NCBI GenBank assembly: GCA_016801885.1
Contig: CM028884.1
Location: 9,304,181-9,368,180, forward strand
Length of the DNA: 64,000 nucleotides
From: Toxotes chatareus
Lineage: Eukaryota > Chordata > Actinopteri > Toxotidae
Direction: 5' to 3'
The position numbers and the translations under genes are program-made. The notes beneath the pieces are model-generated. The model was not told the origin of the DNA, ran no database searches, and was given only the letters and a program-made list of their open reading frames with translations. Positions 33,351 to 45,383 of the stretch are shown here, piece after piece; position 1 is the first letter of the stretch, and each line of letters opens with the position of its first letter.

Positions 33351-36300
33351 GCCTGACTTTATGTGTTTTTATATTCACCACAGAGGAAACTTGTAACGAC
33401 TTTCACAGACTTTGTTTATAATGAGGCATAATGCAATGAATGGGCTACAGCTCTACCTCTGGTTCTCTAAACCACCACCAGGTGCCAGCAGTTACCTATG
33501 ACAATTCTATTGTGTGAGTGCAGGTCTGATATGCAACCTTGAGTGATGCTGTAGAGAGGTACTCTACTGTGCATACTGAAGTTTTGTTTTTTCTGATTTA
33601 ACTTTTAAATTCCTTTGAACTGAATCATAAAATTTGAAGAGCAAATACTGAAGTTGCAGAAAATGTTGCATTTAATCATGTGTGCAATCAGGAACAGCAG
33701 GTAAGGTGTGATGTGAATGATTTCTGTAATCATCTTTAATACTTTAATTCCAGGAGAAGATTAAAGGGAATTTTTAATCTTGAACATAAAAAATTCAAGA
33801 AATCTATCTCTTTTTTTGTTTGTTTAAAGCCCAGAAAAGTTAAGCAATATCTTAAAGAAAATTATTACGTTATTATGACTTATGCTTAAATTGCTAAATT
33901 AGTCTGCGTTACAAGATTGTGTGTTCCATTCCAGTTCATTTGGCCTCTCTATGACCCAACCTGTTTCCACTTTAAGGTGGGAGTAAGACTGGAATGTGAA
34001 CAGATACAGTGTTTATGGGCTACACAAACATTTTATCATTTAAAAAACATTATAGAATGGCCTTACATGATGTACTGTATGTGTTGAATGTTCTTGTTGT
34101 CACATACCAAACATGTTTATCTATGTGAATATATATTTCCAATGTGTGTATTGAATGTCATGTAAATCAGTGGGCATCCTAGAAATGTTTTCAGTTATTT
34201 CTATGGTTTCTTCCTTTTACAACACATGAGTCAACCCTCTGTCTATTGGTCAAAAACATGGCTTTTACTGTGAGTGCTGGGACCACAAATCCATACTTGC
34301 TTTTTCTACTAAACTGCTGTCAGGAGAATAGTTCATCTGTAAGGAGGCTATAGTGCTAATACAACCCTGATATACGCTATTCTAAATACAGCTTACGAGA
34401 ATGTGCTCACGTGCACAAACACACACACACACAAAGAAAAACAAAACAAAACAACGCACAGTCTTGGTTCATATGCACAGCGGTGGTTGAAATGAATGAT
34501 GGAGAGTAGCTCGCTTCATTAAAAGCCTGCTGTTAGACAAAACTGTGATTACCAGCTGTGATTTCCACCTTCAATTTGTTTTAACCTTTTCAAATGTACA
34601 GAGGCTCATTTCATTTTAATCAAAATTGATGAGATGGCATGGAATCAATTAAGTCACATTGTTGCCGTGCTTACAACAGTGTGACGACTCCCCTGCCCGC
34701 ACAGCTCCTGTTCTCCCTCTTTGGCCCCACACTTCTCCATCCTCCCTCTTTCCTTTGCATGGCTGTTGTATATTGCTGTATCCATTTCAGCCCTGCCTGG
34801 GGGGTGATCCTGTCGCAGTAGATTGTGGGAGATATGTGTTGGTAATCTGATTTGGTCTCCATAGGACCTGAGTGAGTGAGCAGCCTCTGTTTGTGGACTC
34901 ATGCTGGACACAGGCCCCATACGGATTGGGGAGGGGGGGGGGGGGGGTCACTATGCCAGGCTGGAAGGAAAGGTCAGAACCGACAGGCCTCGCTGTTAAA
35001 CTGATGTGACACTACCGTGTGCCTCAATTTAACCAGATAGCCTGAATTTCTCAGGCAAAATGAGGACGAGTCCTGTCTGAGTTCCATTCTGCAAGTTTAG
35101 ATCCAGTCAGCCATTTATTTCACAAACACAAACTCGGCTTTATTAATTAATTCTAACGCAAAGTAAAAACGCCACCCACTGAGAGTATAAACATAATTTT
35201 AAGATCTACATAAATACATTACATGCAAGATGCAAGTTTTACCTGCTCTACTACAAAGCCACAATGAGGCACTGTCTAGCTATGAGTTCAATAGTTCAAC
35301 ATACAAAAAAAGTGTTTGGGCTTCATTAGTGTGAGGATGTTTTTGGATTGTTATGTAAGAGGAAGAAATCAAAGTTCTTTTAGCTTTATGTTCCTATAGA
35401 ATAGACCTTCCTGCTTAAAACAACAGGATACCTGGGTGTGTATGTACACTCTTGTGACCCCCTCCTTTGTCCTGCGTGACGAACATGGATGTACGGCTTC
35501 GAGCAGGCAGCACTGTGTGCGTTAACACGAGCCTACAGGTTAGACACGCGGATTAGTTGCTGGCTGGAAATTCTAAGTGAAATAAAATACTATAAATGTC
35601 AGAAAAATCAAGCAAATATTAAGCATAGTGAAGGATTTCTGTCCTATGCCTCACACAACTGGAGCAATGCAAATATTCAAACCAAAAATGTTGGTAGTGG
35701 TTGTATTAATCATCTAATAGAAATACTGAAGATGTCTTGCACCTAATTTTAAAGCTATTTCCCTTTAATTCATGATATAATAGGTGTTGTGGCAAACTTT
35801 GAATTTCCAGTATAATTTAAAATTAAATGCTTGGCAGCTTAACATATTGTACCTTTGCGAGGAAGGATGGAAGAAGAGTGAAGATGGACCCACTGTTTTC
35901 TCCGCTGTCAGAGCAAATATGGCTTCCATCCAGCTGCTCAGTGCAAAGAGTTCATTTAACTTTGATGGGTGTTTACTTCTATAGACACCGGCATGGTGTG
36001 GATTTTTACACGTTGTTGTAAGTCACGCACTCACAAACGCACACCCTCACAGTACACACATCACCCCTTGACTCCTGCAGGCTTGAGCCTCGCAACTCGT
36101 CTCCTTCGGCTCTTCGGGGAGTTCCTCCAAACCTCATTGTTACGTTTCCTTATCGCACCAGATGACACCTTGTTGATTTTCTCTCTCCCATTATTCTCTC
36201 AGGAAAGTGATTGTTCCCCATTTCCCATGTGATGGTTTATAGGAACAGTGAAGGTCCTGGGGAGGGCAAGGCTTGGGGCGCTGTATGAAACATCAGTGGT

Positions 36301-39300
36301 CTAACAGCGATATCTGCACCGGTATCTGAGGCCCGGGTTTGTTTTCTCGCTTAGTATTTTGGGTGTTTCACATCTCTGTGTTTGATTCTCTTCCAGATGG
36401 TTTTTTGATGACGGGCAACAACTTTTCCTGTGTAATATTTGAGGATGGGTCAGTGTGAGGTTGTGGAAAAGTTATTTGTCTTTTACTTGTCAGTGAGACC
36501 GGCCAAATAAGGTGTGGAAGCATTTGTAGGTTCCAAACAAACTCAAGCTCATCTCTCTACACTCTGCGAGACAAGTAAAAACACCTTCACTCACTCCAAG
36601 CAGTCTTTCGCCTTTTATTTCTAGGAAACAAGTGAGGGAAAGTATGATGTCTTACAGTGTTTATGACTGTGCACTAACATGTCTTACGCAACAATTACAT
36701 AAGGGATAATTAGAAATGCCCTTATGGAAATTAAAAATGCGTCTCTTATAGGACTCAATCACGGCCTCTTTTTCTTTTTTCAAGCACTCTCGCAGCTCAA
36801 ACAGCAATCATGCCAGTCCTCACACTGTCAAGCCTCCCTCTCTGTGCCCCCTAATTACTACCCACCATTCAAACTCAACTTGCGTGCACCCCCTATTGCG
36901 TCCGTCATTCTCCACTCACTTGGGGATTGAAGGGGTGTGACCTACTGAAAGATAAGACTCTTTGATATATGGATGAAGGAGACAGCCAACAAACCTGGTT
37001 ATTATTTAAGCATTCTGAGGACAATGGCACCACATTCTCACGTTTGTTTTGGAATGTAGGTGTTGGTTAAAGCACAAGATGAGGTGCTGCTAAACAGTTC
37101 CCTTCACTGACATGCACCCTTAGGTGGCAATTATGCACCACGTCTCCTAGATGTGCGGTTGACTTCGGAGAAAACATTGCTTTCTGTAACTGGGCATTTT
37201 ACTCACACCGCTATTTCTTTTCACTGAACGTATGTAGGGAACGAGACTTAACATTGCTGAGGTGCTTAAATCTTTACAGACACTAGTAAAGCCCAGAGAG
37301 AAGCTTAATGACACTCTGCCTTTCATGAGGCCTGAAGAGAATTAAACCAGAGAGTTTAGAATGGGGTGGAGAACAAAACAAACCCCACTCTTTGCTAATA
37401 CCATGACCTGATTACTGTGCCGTAATGACCTGGTACTTTAAGTCTAAAGAATGACAAAAAAGAAATGCACTTTTTTTTTTTTCATTTGTGAGGACAAAGG
37501 TCCTCGATGTAAGAATTTCACTCTCTTAATAAAGGATTGACGAGTACTTTCCAAATTGTAGAATCCTGGCTCAGACATATGCAGCACAAACTGGAACAAC
37601 TCATTTCAGTTGTGTCATAAAACATCTGTTAAATGCTGTGATGTAGCTGTTACTGAGACTGGGACTGTGAGGTCATATAAATACTCAGAGCAGATGGGTG
37701 AAAGGTCGGGATGGGGCGTGCCGTGCGCATGTGTGCGTGTTAACAGGGTAATGTACAGAGTTAGCAGTGCATGTTAATGCACACATACAGAGAGTCAAAA
37801 GGACAGAGAGGAACAGAATCTTTTCTGTGACACCGACCAAATGTTCGGGTTAAATCCACAGGGTCTTACAGTGACTGGGGAGAGGATGTGTCTAGTCTGA
37901 TTAGCTGCTCATTCTACTGTTGACACGGAGGAGCCCAAACCTTCTGACAGAGCGAGAAGGTGAGGTCTTTGGATCTGTTCACAACCAGAAGAAGGGATTA
38001 AAGATGATCGAAGTAAAGGGTGAAGGTTGATATCATTTTGCCTTGAGCGGTCCTGTACACCTCCATGGGTACAGCGTCACGGTCAAGGTTATGGGCTCAG
38101 TTTCCGTTTGTTATCATCTGTTCTCAACATATAACCTGCAAAATGCACCTGCGCTATAAGCTGCTTCTGAGGGACAGTTTCTATCAATCTATTGAAGAAG
38201 CCCACTTGTTGAATGAAGAAGCACACATTCATAAATACACTCAACATCATGATAGCGTATGATGGTATCACAGCACAACAAACACTTGTTAATTCTTGGC
38301 CAGGGAAGTAACCTGAGAAAGTATATTCATATGTATCTGACAACACAAAACAAAGTGCAAACTAATTCAGGAGAAAACATCAGAAATAACACAGTATCCT
38401 TCCTTGTTACCTGGTCATTTGCTTTACCATCACTGCAGTTATTCAATCTTCACAAACAAAACGCCCAAAACCAGCCCTATTAGGGTTTTATAAAAACAAG
38501 CACTGGAGAGCAAAGAGGACATTCATTGACTTTAATGGGATGAACTGATCAACCATATCTAATAGAAATCATTGCCTCTGGCAAAAGCTGCTGTGGAATT
38601 GAATTACACATAGAACACAATGCTTTTACGGGTTCTTAGAAAACTATAATTCAATCTGTTTAGTACAGAGAAGAAACAGATAAAGTCTAAATTAAAACAT
38701 TAAAAAACTTTTGTTGGATGTGAAATTCAAATACTCGTGAAGCTGAAGGTAAAGGGACACAAAGACATGGTCTATCTTTATATCCTGCTCTTAACATGGA
38801 AAAAAACTATTCTTCAATCATATAAACCTGCCCTAAGCTAATAAAGTTCGCATCTAGTTTTGTTTTTCTGAACAAAGTAGTTGATTAATAGAAAAGGTAA
38901 GTCTAATATCATGTGCCACTCTACATGGATTAATCTAAAAACCACTGCACTCCCGGCTGATTGTTCCAGTGCCAAGTCAGAAGCAGAGGCACAAGTTTAT
39001 GGGAACTAGAGCTCAGACAAAAAAGCGATCATGCCAAGCCAACATCAAACCGGAGAGAAAGCGTTCAATTATAAAATATCACGTGGAAGAGAGAGAGGAA
39101 ACCGATTTAAAAGCTCGCATTTTATATCGTCTCTGCTGGAGAAGGCGAGTCTTATAGTTCCTTCAGAATGGGCAGTCTTCTCTCAGACGCATCTGGACAA
39201 CAGCAGCATCGGGTCATGGAGAGGTGTCCCTAGCTTTACCAAGTACGGAGGAAAACCTTTCAGTTGCAGGGCTTTAAACTAACTTAACAACGGTGACATA

Positions 39301-39369
39301 TTCAAATAACCATTTATCTTTCCCATTATCCTTATGAGTGATATTTTAGGCAGGTAATCGTTTGATTGA
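33351..39369. other. lpcat2-slc6a2 spacer
   Basis: About 6 kb with no convincing gene. A G15 run lies at 34933-34947 and a short AC run near 34418-34432. Homeodomain-type TAAT sites cluster near 37405-37435 (CCTGATTACTG, CGTAATGACC). No CAPNS2-like retrogene ORF is present. Confidence 0.65.
34933..34947. repeat. poly(G)15 tract
   Basis: Uninterrupted G run (GA then 15 G), a possible quadruplex-forming and assembly-error-prone site. Confidence 0.85.
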
Positions 39370-39604
39370 GCAGATTGTTCAGCGCACAATGCGCTCGGTG
39401 CGCGCGGTGACGTAGAGGGGAAATCGCACTGAAGCGTCTTTCACTTGACACCTGCTACTGCTGTGCATCAGACTACAGATACAATGTTTTCTCTTTATGC
39501 TGTACTTCTATTAGTAACACGCAGACATTAGGTCTGTCTGCTATAGGAGGAATAATGTCATCTATCGTCCCCCTGGCAGTCCTAACCTGTATTTCTCGCT
39601 GTGC
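39370..39604 (+). promoter_or_regulatory. slc6a2: slc6a2 promoter and probable non-coding first exon
   Basis: A CpG-dense patch at about 39382-39420 contains a CRE-like TGACGTA at 39408-39414, in otherwise AT-rich spacer. It is followed by about 190 nt ending in a strong donor GTAAGT at 39605. Position relative to the ATG and the conserved leader-intron design (recalled from human SLC6A2) suggest promoter plus a 5' non-coding exon. The transcription start is not determinable here. Confidence 0.45.
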
Positions 39605-39678
39605 GTAAGTGTATAGAAACTTTACGCACACCAAACACCAAACCTATACAAACTCTGTTTCTCTTCCCTCCTCTCCAG
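39605..39678 (+). other. slc6a2: probable 74-nt intron in the slc6a2 5' leader
   Basis: Begins GTAAGT and ends with a pyrimidine tract and CTCTCCAG. The length is in the range of minimal vertebrate introns. See findings. Confidence 0.55.
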
Positions 39679-39681
39679 CCC

Positions 39682-39816
39682 ATGCACGCGGAGGTCTCTG
39701 TTGTAGTTTCGGCAGAGAACGCTCGCTTATCCGGTTTTTGTCAGCGGGATTGCCGTCCTCATTCAAGCGCACCGACTCAGACCATCGGCTCCGCCAGAAC
39801 CCGCAGGGGGCCGTGA
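39682..39816 (+). other. upstream ORF in the slc6a2 leader (44 codons)
   Basis: The first ATG after the putative leader-intron acceptor opens a 44-codon frame (MHAEVSVVVSAENA...) that stops with TGA at 39814-39816, 43 nt before the transporter ATG. It could lower or regulate slc6a2 translation. The peptide has no recognisable family. Confidence 0.4.
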
Positions 39817-39859
39817 GAGCACCGGGCCAGCGTGGGCTTCGTACGCACCGCAAGAGAAG

Positions 39860-40157
39860 ATGAATATCCAGGTTCTGCCAGAACACAAGCTCTCGTCGGT
39901 GGCCCCGCTGAAACAGTGCAATGTGGAAAAAAAGGAGGTAGAACTGATACTGGTGAAGGACCAGAATGGCGTCCAGTACACCAGTTCCTCCATCATTCCC
40001 ACCCCTGGCCACCGCGTAGGTCCTCCCGGATCCACCTCTGACGAAGAACGAGAAACTTGGGGCAAGAAAATAGACTTTCTCCTGTCGGTCATTGGCTTCG
40101 CGGTGGACCTGGCCAATGTTTGGAGATTTCCTTACTTGTGCTACAAAAATGGAGGAG
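39860..40157 (+). CDS. slc6a2: slc6a2 coding exon 1 (N-terminus, TM1)
   Basis: Residues 1-100. Divergent cytosolic N-terminus (about 60 residues), then conserved RETWGKKIDFLLSVIGFAVD and NVWRFPYLCYKNGGG. Kozak context has A at -3. Phase 1 donor GTGAGT. Confidence 0.96.
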
Positions 40158-42010
40158 GTGAGTAAAAGCATCTATTTCTGATCGATAGATGTGCGTACAC
40201 AGATGTTTAAACTTTTAGGAGAGGTCACAAAACTTATCATGGCGCACCGCAAGGTTCAGGCACTAAATCCTTACAGTAACACGACAAAAAATAAAAAATA
40301 AAAATACAAGGAATGAATGGGTAGCGCAGGTTCACTGCAAGTTACAGTAAGTCCCCGCAGTAAAATGATAGTGTTCTTTTCTTCACTGATGTTCTTTCTT
40401 CTTTCATTTAGGGCTCAGGTGCCAATGCGTTTCTACTTGTATTTTGAAATGTTTGAAGAATGTGTTGAAACCGTTTCACACAGCCCTCAGATATTGAATA
40501 AGATTAGAGTTAGTTATTTGGCTGCGTTGTTGTTCTAATTTTAGCCTCTTTAATCTCATTTAATAAGCTTTTTAATTGTCCCAGATGTATGTAGGAAGTG
40601 CGTTTAGCTTACATGATGAAGGAAATACCTCATTTCACCAAGGCATGCACATTTCTTAACTGAACCATGACACATAAAAAAATAAATATCCTGCAATATT
40701 TATTTGTAAATATAAACACTGGATATACAGGTGTTCTGGCTCATGATTCCTCTGCGGGTCTAAGATAACCACCCTTAGAACTATAGAAAATTGAAGGTGC
40801 ACTAAAGTGGGCAGGGGAAAACAGCACAGTGTGTGTAGTTGAATCACTAACAGGTTGTTTTAAACTTTTCACTCATCACTGTGTTTTTGTTTTCCATGTA
40901 AATGTTTCAAAATATAGGGGGAAAACTAAATCCTTTCATAAGTAATGAGACAGCATTTAAGCTTACTTAATGAACAAAAGGTCTCCTTTCATAAAGGCAT
41001 GTAGATGTGTAAAATCACTGCAGCTCTAAAACTGACCACTAACGTTTCATATTATCAGACGCTTCATGAAAAGTTTCAGCATCTGCTAGAAAATCCTTTT
41101 AATTCTCTTTGTTGAAAGCTGTTTTAAGTATGTGAAAATATACTACAAAATTTGAAAACAAGTATCTGAGCTCTGGGTTACTCAGTAACTGTGTGAACAC
41201 AACAGAGTAACAGTCGCACTGTTTTCAAAACTAGTGAACACTGAAGCTGCAGCTGTAGTAAGAGAGAGAGAGAGAGAGAAAAGTACAGTGTGTGTGGTTG
41301 AATCAACAAAGGATGGTTTTAAACAGTGTTGTTTTACCCCCAACACTCATGACAACAGAGTGTTCACTAGAAGGTGTGCTGTGTCCTCTGTTTGCCTGCA
41401 TGTCCATTCTCATGGCGAAAATCAACATGTTGTGCTCAGTGCCCCAAAGGGTCAACTCCACCACTGGCCTGTCAATCATACTGGCCCTCAGCAAAATGTA
41501 TTCATTACTGTAGATAATGTGTCATTTGTGATGGACAATGTCAAGAACAATTCAATTACGAGAGGTCATTTCCTTGTTGGTGGATGTGCAACTGAGGCAC
41601 AGCATGAAAATAGCTGTGAGCCTTCCTGCTTGTATGTTGTGGTGTGTTCTTTTTCCAAGAATGTCAAGACCCCCCACCCCTCTTTTTTTCCCCTTTTCTT
41701 TTTTGGTATTTTGTTTTGTCTAGCACTTATTTCCATATTAAGCACCTACCCCTAAGCATTACTTTTTTTTTTTTTTACTGTAAGCAAAAAAGAAGTCACG
41801 CTAGCAAGGAAGTATCTGAAAACTACTCAAAATATAAAGTGCAATATGTAACTGTTCCTTTCTTTCTTCAGGTGCCTTTTTGATCCCTTACATTCTTTTC
41901 TTGGTGATTGCGGGGATGCCATTGTTCTACATGGAACTTGCCTTGGGCCAGTATAACAGGGAAGGGGCAGCTACAGTTTGGAAAATATGCCCTGTCTTTA
42001 AAGGTGAACT

Positions 42011-42061
<51 letters not shown>

Positions 42062-45000
42062 AAACACATGTGGACCTGCATGTCTGTTTACTTCAGCTTT
42101 CCTCTAACCTCTTAAGCTGTGCCACTCACTGCTCTGTCATGCTCCTGTTTGCCTCTCTCTTCAGTGTCTTGCCCTTTCATTTCACCCCTTCGCTCTTGGC
42201 CTTTCACCCTCGTAGGTTCATAAGTGTCACTGTGTAATTAACCTCTCTGCATTTTTGTTTTTTCAAATTTCGCTCTGCTAGCACCTGCAACCTTATAACC
42301 CTGTGAAAGTTTGTGCAAATGTCGATTTCAAATGAGTGAAACAAAACCAAACCAGGATAGTGTCCATGGCACGCTGGGGAGCACGGTGGGGGTAAATTTA
42401 ACTGTAAGTCAAAGAAAAATCTCAAATAAAACAAGATCTAATATGTTCTTTATTACAGCAAAATAAAAAAACTGATGTAGAATTATGTTGTGTGAACTTA
42501 AACCGAAGCCTACTTTGAGTTAATTATAGCAACTGTGCATTAAGACTGTTTTCTTTCTTCTGTGTTATGGAGTTTACTATGAATCTCCAAAAATCCAAAC
42601 CTGCATTAGATTCGTGAGAAAGAGTGATCTAACAATATGTATCTCAAAAGCTGTAAATTTACATGAGACCTGGCTTTTTCTTACTTTGTAGTGTCTTAGT
42701 CAACCAATTATTCTTTGATATTGTCAGATAAGCACCTCTGTCTGCACTATTTAATCAGCACCAGTCACTGCTTTTGTTGGCTGCAGCGCTAAGGAGGGTT
42801 TGTTATTTTCCTGTCTAGAATGAGTGGGTGATGGGTTTATGGACTTCTCTGTTTTCATGTAAGGACATCACATTCCAGTGGAGACAAAACATCTCATCCC
42901 AGAATATGTCAAAAAAAAAGTGCAAAATGAGGGAAAGTATGCATTAACGTCCACTAGATGTGTGTGAATTTTGAGTGGTTGGTTAAATAGTGTTTATCAG
43001 CGTGTACCCTCCACCACACAGCTGAGGGTGTGCTTATAGTGACAGTGACAGAGTGTTGTTGCAAGGCCCACAAGGCCTCAGATGTAAGACAAAAATGACA
43101 ACCGTTTATCTAGTCAACAAAGTTGTACAGAACTTAACTATGGGAAATTTTTTTATCCAAAATATATAAACCACAGCTAGTGATGGGAGATGTTCTCAGA
43201 TGTGTGGGTTCTAATAAATGATGATGATGTGAATGAGTTGCTTTGACCTTGCAATCCATACCTGCTATTCATGATTTGTTGACTACGCTGCTATTTATTT
43301 AGTAATGGCTGAAATGCATCTGGTTTTAGTTTTACATTTTACTGCATACTGGGATGCAGAATGTATTTATACAAACTACGCATGGTCACCTCTAGAGAGT
43401 GTGTGTCACGTGTACTTGCACTTCGCTGATGTTCTTCTAAAACATTGAAAAGAAATTAGTGTTGTACAGAAAGGTGTTCAAAAACATATGATTACATGAC
43501 TAACACAGTGTGAAGATAAACAATCTTTTTTTCTCCCTAACTAATAACCCTGTGTTCTTCAGGTGTGGGCTACACTGTAATCCTCATAGCCCTGTATGTA
43601 GGCTTCTACTACAATGTCATCATTGCCTGGTCCCTCCACTACCTGTTCTCCTCCATGACCAGCGAGCTGCCATGGCTCAGATGTGGCAACAGCTGGAACA
43701 GTCCGAACTGCACCGACCCCAAATCCATCAACGGATCCGTCCTCGGCAATGGAACTTCTTATGCCAAGTACAAGATCACCCCGGCAGCAGAGTACTACGA
43801 GTAAGTGATTTCAGAAAATCAGAACAAGGCCTTTATCGAATAGTGACCCCGTGTATTGCATGATGTAGACTGTGTGCAAGTAGAGCTTTTCAAGTTTTTT
43901 TATTCAAGCATCAGACGTAGTTAAAGTCCTTTGCAATAGATAAAGTAACCAACAGTTACACAGCTGTATAGTATCTGCTGCTTCCATGCAAACGTCTGGC
44001 AATGACAGCTGATTCTATACTGAGATCACTTAAAAATCCAAACTCAAGCTATCCAGTAAATGTCACAACGCGGAGCACTTACTCACTGTTACACGGATAG
44101 ACGCCATACTGATGATCACAGTATTTCCATGATTGCAGAAAGATCAAAAATATTGGCCTGCAAGTAAATGTAGCCCCTGTCTTCACAAGATTAACTTTGC
44201 ATATTTTGTTCACATTCTATTTGTTTCATTTGGATGGTTAAAACTGATACAGTTTGGCTGAGTCAGTATCGAGTTCAGTCCAACCAACAACAGCACCACA
44301 TGGCAGTGATGCTTTCTTGTTCTGTCACTGTTGTCTGAATAATGCTAGCACAGTATGTACCTGTCTGTGGAACCACTGTCCATGTGAAGAGTGACAGGTC
44401 ACTGAAAAGTGTGTAGAGAGCTCCAAAACTATTCATCCAAAAAATGTTTGCACTGTAATAGGTGTATACATAAAAAAGTTCAAATGTCTTCTTTGAAGTG
44501 CATGAAAAAAGCTCCATCTGTTTATACTTCAAAGACAGCCAGTTCTTCCCCAGCTTCTGTGAAGACCGACTGTGCAGCCCAGAGGAAGTCTGTGAAATGA
44601 CTTGGACAATACAAGGGACACATGCTAAGCGTGACGCACTGAATACATTGAGCATGCAGCCCAGCCAATACTTGAGCTTGCAAAAGTTCCACTCCCATTC
44701 TGCTGGGCTAGGCTGGAGCGTCCCGTACAGTATGTTTATTTAATCAGTATCCCTGGATATGTTTCAACTTCCAGGAACCCTCACACTTGATATATTATAA
44801 GCAAGTAAAGCCTTTCACTTAACATGAGAAGGTCAGCACATACATGAGAGCTACAGCCCTGTGAATTACTGCAGACTTTCAAAAAAGTGATGCAATATTG
44901 CTCAAAAAGTAGACATGATCCATAAACTCAGAAGGCAGGTGGATGATTATGCTATTAAGTCATAGGAAAGATAGAGGTGCATAGACTGACAACAACAGGG

Positions 45001-45345
45001 TACTTCAAGACAGATCTTGCCTGGGGTTAAGCTCTGTAGGGGACAATAAATCCTCTTTCTTACAGCTAGCTTTGAGCACAGGAGCAATGCCAAGGCACAG
45101 CATGAGGGAGTGAGGCCAACTGAGTGAACAATTCTCTTGCTTCACCTCTTAGACTCTTTTTACACCCGCAGACTCCTTAAGCCAACTGTGCTCAACTATC
45201 ATGAGCATAGTTTATAGCAAAATCCAACAGTAACAAACTGTATAGTGGAATCTTCTTTCAGTCTTAGTTTTACACCTAAGCTGGTTTGTTTTGCTTGTTA
45301 GTGGCATCTAGGCTCCCCAGCCATGGTACTTAATACAGTATATAG

Positions 45346-45383
<38 letters not shown>

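Noticed and set aside
33351..39369. CAPNS2-like retrogene expected from mammalian synteny
   Set aside because: No EF-hand-rich intronless ORF is present between or within lpcat2 and slc6a2.
39644..40171. 175-codon minus-strand open frame over slc6a2 exon 1
   Set aside because: It is the antisense shadow of a GC-rich coding exon and promoter; no domain is visible and the + strand frame is clearly the NET N-terminus.
41234..41755. 173-codon + strand open frame in slc6a2 intron 1
   Set aside because: Contains a translated GA microsatellite (REREREK) and T-rich low-complexity sequence; no domain, and it lies between two firm coding exons.
44275..44655. 126-codon minus-strand open frame in slc6a2 intron 3
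   Set aside because: No domain, no coding-like composition, no plausible splice partners.
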